The position numbers were made by a program, and so were the translations under genes. From IMG/VR virus record IMGVR_UViG_3300037504_000286, positions 1 to 40,443 of that record: a stretch of DNA of 40,443 nt; one strand, given 5' to 3'. The notes under the pieces were generated by a model, which was not told where the DNA came from, made no database searches, and saw only the letters and a program-made list of their open reading frames with translations. Positions 36,820 through 40,443 of the stretch are shown piece after piece. The DNA is from a virus. How positions within the stretch are numbered: the first letter of the stretch is position 1; every line of letters begins with the position of its first letter.

Positions 36820-39059
36820 GCATCGAGACACCTTCCCCCGCACAGACATCAGAGCCACGTGGGCGCATCGACTTCGCGCGCATCAACCTCGAGGCGCTAC
36901 GGCGCTTGCCCGACCTGGTCGCGGACTGGTATCCGGCCGGACGCGCCCAGGGGGCCGAGTGGCGCACCGGGTCACTGCGCAGCGATGAGATGGGTGCGTC
37001 AGCGGCCATCAACCTGGAGACCGGCCGCGCCAAGGACCACGCCAGCGAGGATGCGGCCGGCGATCCGGTGGGCCTCTACGCGCTGCGCTACGACCTCAGT
37101 AATGGGGAGGCCGCCGAGGAGCTCGCGCGCTGCCTGGGCATCGAGGCGCGGCCACAGCGCCAGCGCCGGGGACGTCCGCCGTGTGAGCCGTCGGCTCACG
37201 ATGTGAGCCAGCGTCTCACATCACAAAACGAGAGCGAGAGCGATGCGGTAAGCGCGGAGCAAGAGCGACCCGCCGGCCTGACCCTGCTGCAGTACTCCGA
37301 GGCCAAAGGGTTGGATGAAGCCCTGCTGCGCCGCTGGGGACTGCGCGACGGCAACCATGGTCGTACGCGATCAGTCGTGATGCCGTACAAGGGGCCGGAC
37401 GGCGAGACGCTCGCTCTGCGCCACCGCGTGGCGATCAGCGGCGGCGACAAGTTCCTCTGGCGCAAGGGTGATAAAGTAAACGTCGCCGGCCTGTACGGGG
37501 TGTGGATGCTCCGATGGTGGCGGAAGGACGGCAAGCGCCGGCTGTGGATCGTCGAGGGCGAGAGCGATTGCCATACGCTCTGGCAGGCCGGTGAGGCGGC
37601 ACTGGGCGTGCCTGGAGCCACGACCATCGCCAAGCATCCGGAGTGGCTCCAAGCTGCCGATGGCTTCGACGAGGTGGTGGTCGTGCACGAGGGCGGAACG
37701 GCCGCTGAAGGTCTGGTGCACGCCGTGCGATGGAGCTGCGTGCGTGATCGCTTGTTGGTGGTAGATATTCAGGCCGAGGTTGACACCGAATCCAAGGACC
37801 CCAGCGCTCTATGGGAGCGGTGCGGACAGGACAAGGAGGCGTTCCGGGCGAAGCTCGACATGGCGCTGGAGACTGCGGTCGACGCGGACGGTAAGGCCGT
37901 AGACCAGGCGCCACCTCTGGCCCCACCTCGAGAGTGGACACCCATCGTTGACCGCGACCTGGCACCGCGACCGTGGTTGTACGGAAATATCTGCATTCAA
38001 GGGGAAATCACCATCATGCAGAGTCCTGGAGGCATGGGCAAGTCCACGCTCATGCTCGCAATGGCGGTCAGCGTGGCGATTGGCGAGGATCTGCTAGGCA
38101 ATCGTAAGATCTACGGCGGGCCGCAGGCGGCTCTCTATTGGTCCGGCGAGGACTCGTGTGACGAGATCGCACGCCGGGTGTTCGCGATATGCAAACATTA
38201 CCGCATCGACCAGGAACGGTTGCAGGGAAAGCTGTTCTTCGCCTCGGCACTCGATGACGAACACGCCATGGTCATCGCGTGCCAGGATGGCAACGATGTG
38301 GTGGTCGCCGAGCCGGTGGTGGGACTCCTGCACGACATCCTCTCAGAGCGGCAAATCCGGTTGCTGATCATCGATCCCATGGTGGCGTTCCATGAGTGCG
38401 AAGAGAATGCGAATGGTCCAATGAACCAAGTCGCACGGGCATGGAAACACATCGCCCGCACCGCGGAATGCGCTATCGCCGCCGTCACGCACACGCGCAA
38501 GCTCGGGTTCGGCGAGAACACCGCCGACAGCAACCGCGGCGCCAGCTCGATGCGTGATGCCTGCCGCGTGCAGCTAACGCTCAACGCCATGACCGAGGAC
38601 GAGGCCAGCAAGGCCGGCGTGCCGAAGGAGCAGCGATGGCGCCACCTGCGCATGGATACCCGTAAGAGTAACCACGCGCCGCCCAGCGAGTTCGCGACAT
38701 GGTTCCGACTGGAGTCGGTGACCCTGCGCAATGGCACCGACGACTACCCGGATGACAGCGTCGGCGTGCCGGCGCCATGGCAGTGGCCCGGGGTGCTGGA
38801 CGATGTCACGAAGGACGACATCGCCCGCCTGCTGGGTGCGATGCGCAGCAGCACGGACGTGCGGGCCGACTCACGAGCCAAGGAATGGTTCGGGAACCTG
38901 GTCGCCGAGGTCTTCGGGTGGGATCTGGCCGAGGACCGACCGCGGGTGCTCAAGGCGATCAAGGAGTGGGAGGCGAGCGGGATGATCCGCAGGGCGGCGG
39001 TGGAAGATGATTGGCGCCATAAGAAGATCGTATTCCTTCCCGGGGAGAAGCCCGAATGA
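36816..39059 (+). CDS. Primase (TOPRIM) - RepA-like helicase
   Basis: A 747-residue replication protein. Residues about 240-270 hold the TOPRIM strand and catalytic glutamate (LWIVEGESDCHTLWQAG, E248). Residues about 385-620 form a RecA-like helicase with Walker A SPGGMGKST (403-411) and Walker B RLLIIDPMV (D520), followed by THTRKLGFGENTADSNRGAS, typical of RepA-like (AAA_25) ATPases. The C-terminus resembles a winged-helix DNA-binding domain. No zinc-binding primase motif is visible at the N-terminus. Repeats of an apparent origin begin ten bases after its stop. Confidence 0.88.
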   Translation: MSIETPSPAQTSEPRGRIDFARINLEALRRLPDLVADWYPAGRAQGAEWRTGSLRSDEMGASAAINLETGRAKDHASEDAAGDPVGLYALRYDLSNGEAAEELARCLGIEARPQRQRRGRPPCEPSAHDVSQRLTSQNESESDAVSAEQERPAGLTLLQYSEAKGLDEALLRRWGLRDGNHGRTRSVVMPYKGPDGETLALRHRVAISGGDKFLWRKGDKVNVAGLYGVWMLRWWRKDGKRRLWIVEGESDCHTLWQAGEAALGVPGATTIAKHPEWLQAADGFDEVVVVHEGGTAAEGLVHAVRWSCVRDRLLVVDIQAEVDTESKDPSALWERCGQDKEAFRAKLDMALETAVDADGKAVDQAPPLAPPREWTPIVDRDLAPRPWLYGNICIQGEITIMQSPGGMGKSTLMLAMAVSVAIGEDLLGNRKIYGGPQAALYWSGEDSCDEIARRVFAICKHYRIDQERLQGKLFFASALDDEHAMVIACQDGNDVVVAEPVVGLLHDILSERQIRLLIIDPMVAFHECEENANGPMNQVARAWKHIARTAECAIAAVTHTRKLGFGENTADSNRGASSMRDACRVQLTLNAMTEDEASKAGVPKEQRWRHLRMDTRKSNHAPPSEFATWFRLESVTLRNGTDDYPDDSVGVPAPWQWPGVLDDVTKDDIARLLGAMRSSTDVRADSRAKEWFGNLVAEVFGWDLAEDRPRVLKAIKEWEASGMIRRAAVEDDWRHKKIVFLPGEKPE

Positions 39060-39068
39060 CCACCAATG

Positions 39069-39232
39069 TGCGGCAGTGCGGCAGTTGGATTTGCGGCAGT
39101 CATGGGACTGGCGCAAGCGGTGCGCTAGTGACGGCCGTTTGGGGGTCTCTCTCCCGTAGGGAGAGACCCCAACTGCCGCACTGCCGCAACGGGGGTCGGA
39201 TGCAGCCCAGGCAGGTGCGGCAGTGCGGCAGT
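39069..39232 (+). other. Iteron-like repeats, possible replication origin
   Basis: Seven copies of TGCGGCAGT: a tandem pair TGCGGCAGTGCGGCAGT at 39069-39085, one at 39092-39100, an inverted tandem pair at 39172-39188, and another direct tandem pair at 39216-39232. A strong hairpin (GGGGTCTCTC/GAGAGACCCC) lies between the direct and inverted sets. Repeats beside the primase-helicase gene fit an origin or replication-control site. Confidence 0.55.
39142..39170. terminator. GC-rich hairpin within the iteron region
   Basis: GGGGTCTCTC and GAGAGACCCC pair over ten bases around a short loop (an alternative pairing uses a two-base bulge). No T-run follows. It may mark the end of the helicase transcript or be part of the origin. 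Confidence 0.5.
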
Positions 39233-39248
39233 CAGGATCCCGGAGCGC

Positions 39249-39326
39249 GTGGCCTGCGTGAAGCACACGATCGAGATCGACTGCGAGGAAGGCGATGTCG
39301 GTGTCGTCGTCCAGACGAGCGGCTAG
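39249..39326 (+). CDS. Possible 25-residue ORF
   Basis: GTG 39249 opens a short frame reading VACVKHTIEIDCEEGDVGVV and ending VQTSG. GGAG lies close upstream, though the spacing is short. The composition is protein-like, unlike the longer overlapping frame, but a non-coding origin sequence is equally possible. Confidence 0.3.
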   Translation: MACVKHTIEIDCEEGDVGVVVQTSG

Positions 39327-39386
39327 GATCTGAGAGCACACACCGGGCCAGTGGCCCACAGCGCCCCGACCGGGGAAAGGAAACCA

Positions 39387-39887
39387 ATGAGCAAGGACAA
39401 CAGCGGCATGGCCGAGCGGCCGGCTATTACCAAGTCGGCACAGCAGCCGGCGAAGAAGTCACAGAATGGCCGCGGCAGCAGCGCGCCAAGCAAGGCGGCC
39501 GTGGACATGATGCGACTGCACGATGCCATGCGGCATCGTCAGGCGGCGCATCTGCCGGAAATTGCCGAAGACCTCGGCATGGACATTGACGCGTGCCTGG
39601 AATTGGCCCAGGCGTGCCCGACCATCAATGCGCGCCACAGCATCAGTGGATGGAGCCTGCGGCTTGTCGCGCGGGATATTACCGTTGACCAAGCCAACGA
39701 CGCATGTGACAGGATCGCGTCCAGGCATGACGACGCTGGATTCATCACCGTCGCAGAGGCCGAACGGCTGGCGGGCAGGGATGCCCTGGAACGAGCGCTC
39801 AATGGCGGCATGATCCAGACACGTGTGCTCGCTGGTCGTATTGCGGTTAGGCAGGCTGACATCGAAGACGTGATCAAGGGGGGCTGA
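39387..39887 (+). CDS. Putative DNA-binding protein with excisionase-like C-terminus
   Basis: A 166-residue protein. A disordered Lys/Gln-rich start is followed by a helical region (HLPEIAEDLGMDIDACLELA) and a C-terminal segment FITVAEAERLAGRDALERAL, then NGGMIQTRVLAGRIAVRQAD and IEDVI, which follows the pattern of the small excisionase/MerR-type winged helix (HTH_17). GAAAGGAAA precedes the ATG. It follows the iteron-like region, so a replication or transcription regulator is plausible. Confidence 0.55.
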   Translation: MSKDNSGMAERPAITKSAQQPAKKSQNGRGSSAPSKAAVDMMRLHDAMRHRQAAHLPEIAEDLGMDIDACLELAQACPTINARHSISGWSLRLVARDITVDQANDACDRIASRHDDAGFITVAEAERLAGRDALERALNGGMIQTRVLAGRIAVRQADIEDVIKGG

Positions 39888-39889
39888 CC

Positions 39890-40378
39890 GTGTACGTGCT
39901 GCCACAGACGCCAGTATCCTGTCTGATCCTCCACGCGCTTGGGACGGCCGGTGAACCGCTGTCCACTGATGCGCTCGCACGCGCAGTGCGCAGGGAGCGG
40001 GCGTCTGTGGCTGCCGCCATGACCAGGCTGCAGGCGCAAGGTCTCGTCGTGCGATGCACCCAGCGGGGCGAGTGGTCACTCGGACACCACCGCGACCTGA
40101 GAGCCGAGGTGGTGGCCCTGCTTGGCGGACGGCCGGTGACCGTGGCGTCGCTGGCTCGTCGGCTGGGCGTGCCCAATCCCGCGGTGCGACGCGTGCTCCG
40201 CGACCTCGAGAAGGCAGGGCATGCGACCAGGCTCACGACTGTCGGTCCATGGCGCGTGCGGGAGGAGGGGGACCCAGACGTGCCGCCGTACGCCGACTGG
40301 TGGGAGGAGGACCCCGCCAGCCGGCGGTGGTACCCGACACCGGTGGCGTGTCCAAAAACTCAACATATGTCGAGATAG
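39890..40378 (+). CDS. Tandem winged-helix protein
   Basis: A 162-residue protein with two consecutive winged-helix-like repeats: CLILHALGTAGEPLSTDALA then MTRLQAQGLVVRCTQRGEWS, and VVALLGGRPVTVASLARRLG then AVRRVLRDLEKAGHATRLTT. Two DNA-reading domains in one chain suggest a transcription or replication regulator. It starts at GTG 39890, three bases after the preceding stop. The C-terminal 30 residues (YADWWEEDPASRRWYPTPVA) are Trp/Tyr-rich. Confidence 0.65.
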   Translation: MYVLPQTPVSCLILHALGTAGEPLSTDALARAVRRERASVAAAMTRLQAQGLVVRCTQRGEWSLGHHRDLRAEVVALLGGRPVTVASLARRLGVPNPAVRRVLRDLEKAGHATRLTTVGPWRVREEGDPDVPPYADWWEEDPASRRWYPTPVACPKTQHMSR

Positions 40379-40443
40379 TGGACACCATGGCGGACACTGC
40401 GGCGCTTTCTGGGTCCTTCGTAGGGGGTGGTGCCGCTCTGGAC
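40378..40443 (+). CDS. Partial ORF running off the window end
   Basis: A frame opening with GTG 40378 in the preceding stop (TAGTG), or ATG 40387, reads MADTAALSGSFVGGGAALD and is still open at the last base. If the two window ends are joined it would stop at position 22-24 (reading on as SKIAIDD). Too short to identify. Confidence 0.3.
   Translation, partial: MDTMADTAALSGSFVGGGAALD

Noticed and set aside
39056-39589. 177-codon frame over the iteron region
   Set aside because: Starts at the helicase stop, but its translation is repeat-derived and low complexity, and it runs out of frame through the well-supported 39387 gene.

Overview
This GC-rich window is the genome, or nearly all of it, of a tailed bacteriophage or prophage. 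Head genes follow lambda order (terminase gpA-type, gpW-like joiner, gpB-type portal, protease-capsid fusion, decoration protein). The tail has a tube protein, a frameshifted G/GT chaperone pair and a tape measure, with no sheath, so a siphovirus is likely. The host is probably a high-GC proteobacterium, to judge from codon use, Shine-Dalgarno (SD) sites, sigma70-like promoters and the integron attC sites. I recognised no integrase, endolysin or small terminase.

Layout. (1) 1-21.6 kb, rightward late operon: packaging and head (0.06-7.0 kb); a methyltransferase plus glycosyltransferase island (7.1-10.2 kb); head-tail joining, two small membrane or lipoprotein genes and tail genes (10.2-20.9 kb), including a glycine-rich adhesin-like protein; then small ORFs behind an extended -10 promoter. 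(2) 21.6-24.5 kb, leftward operon: an HTH protein, an alpha-solenoid-like repeat protein, several unknown small genes and a tRNA-Leu(UAA). (3) 24.51-24.59 kb: a divergent switch with two back-to-back sigma70 promoters, a perfect 14-bp palindrome and an apparently leaderless HTH gene on the right. (4) 24.6-40.4 kb, rightward early operon: small genes, RecT-like annealing protein, PD-(D/E)XK (DUF2800-like) nuclease, RusA resolvase, primase-helicase with adjacent iteron-like repeats, and two DNA-binding-like proteins.

Two accessory insertions stand out. At 25.8-26.55 kb, a stand-alone N-terminal fragment resembling the recognition domain of a small Cas12 (Cas12m / type V-U1 style), with an apparent frame disruption and no RuvC part, is followed by a long hairpin and a five-repeat CRISPR array (36-nt repeats, 36-38-nt spacers). 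The segment lies between two copies of a 23-bp near-identical direct repeat. At 33.8-35.4 kb, four complete attC sites and one truncated attC delimit four integron gene cassettes without an integrase (a CALIN) inside the phage early operon. In three cassettes the start and end core boxes are exact reverse complements, as expected for authentic cassettes.

Other unusual structure: pentameric (GGCNN)n tracts of about 380 and 195 bp between early genes; a slippery GGGAAAC directly before the gpG-like stop codon; an in-frame internal start with a strong ribosome site inside the protease-capsid fusion; and TGCGGCAGT repeats in direct-inverted-direct arrangement after the helicase gene. Family assignments come from motifs read by eye and remembered family features; no database search was run.
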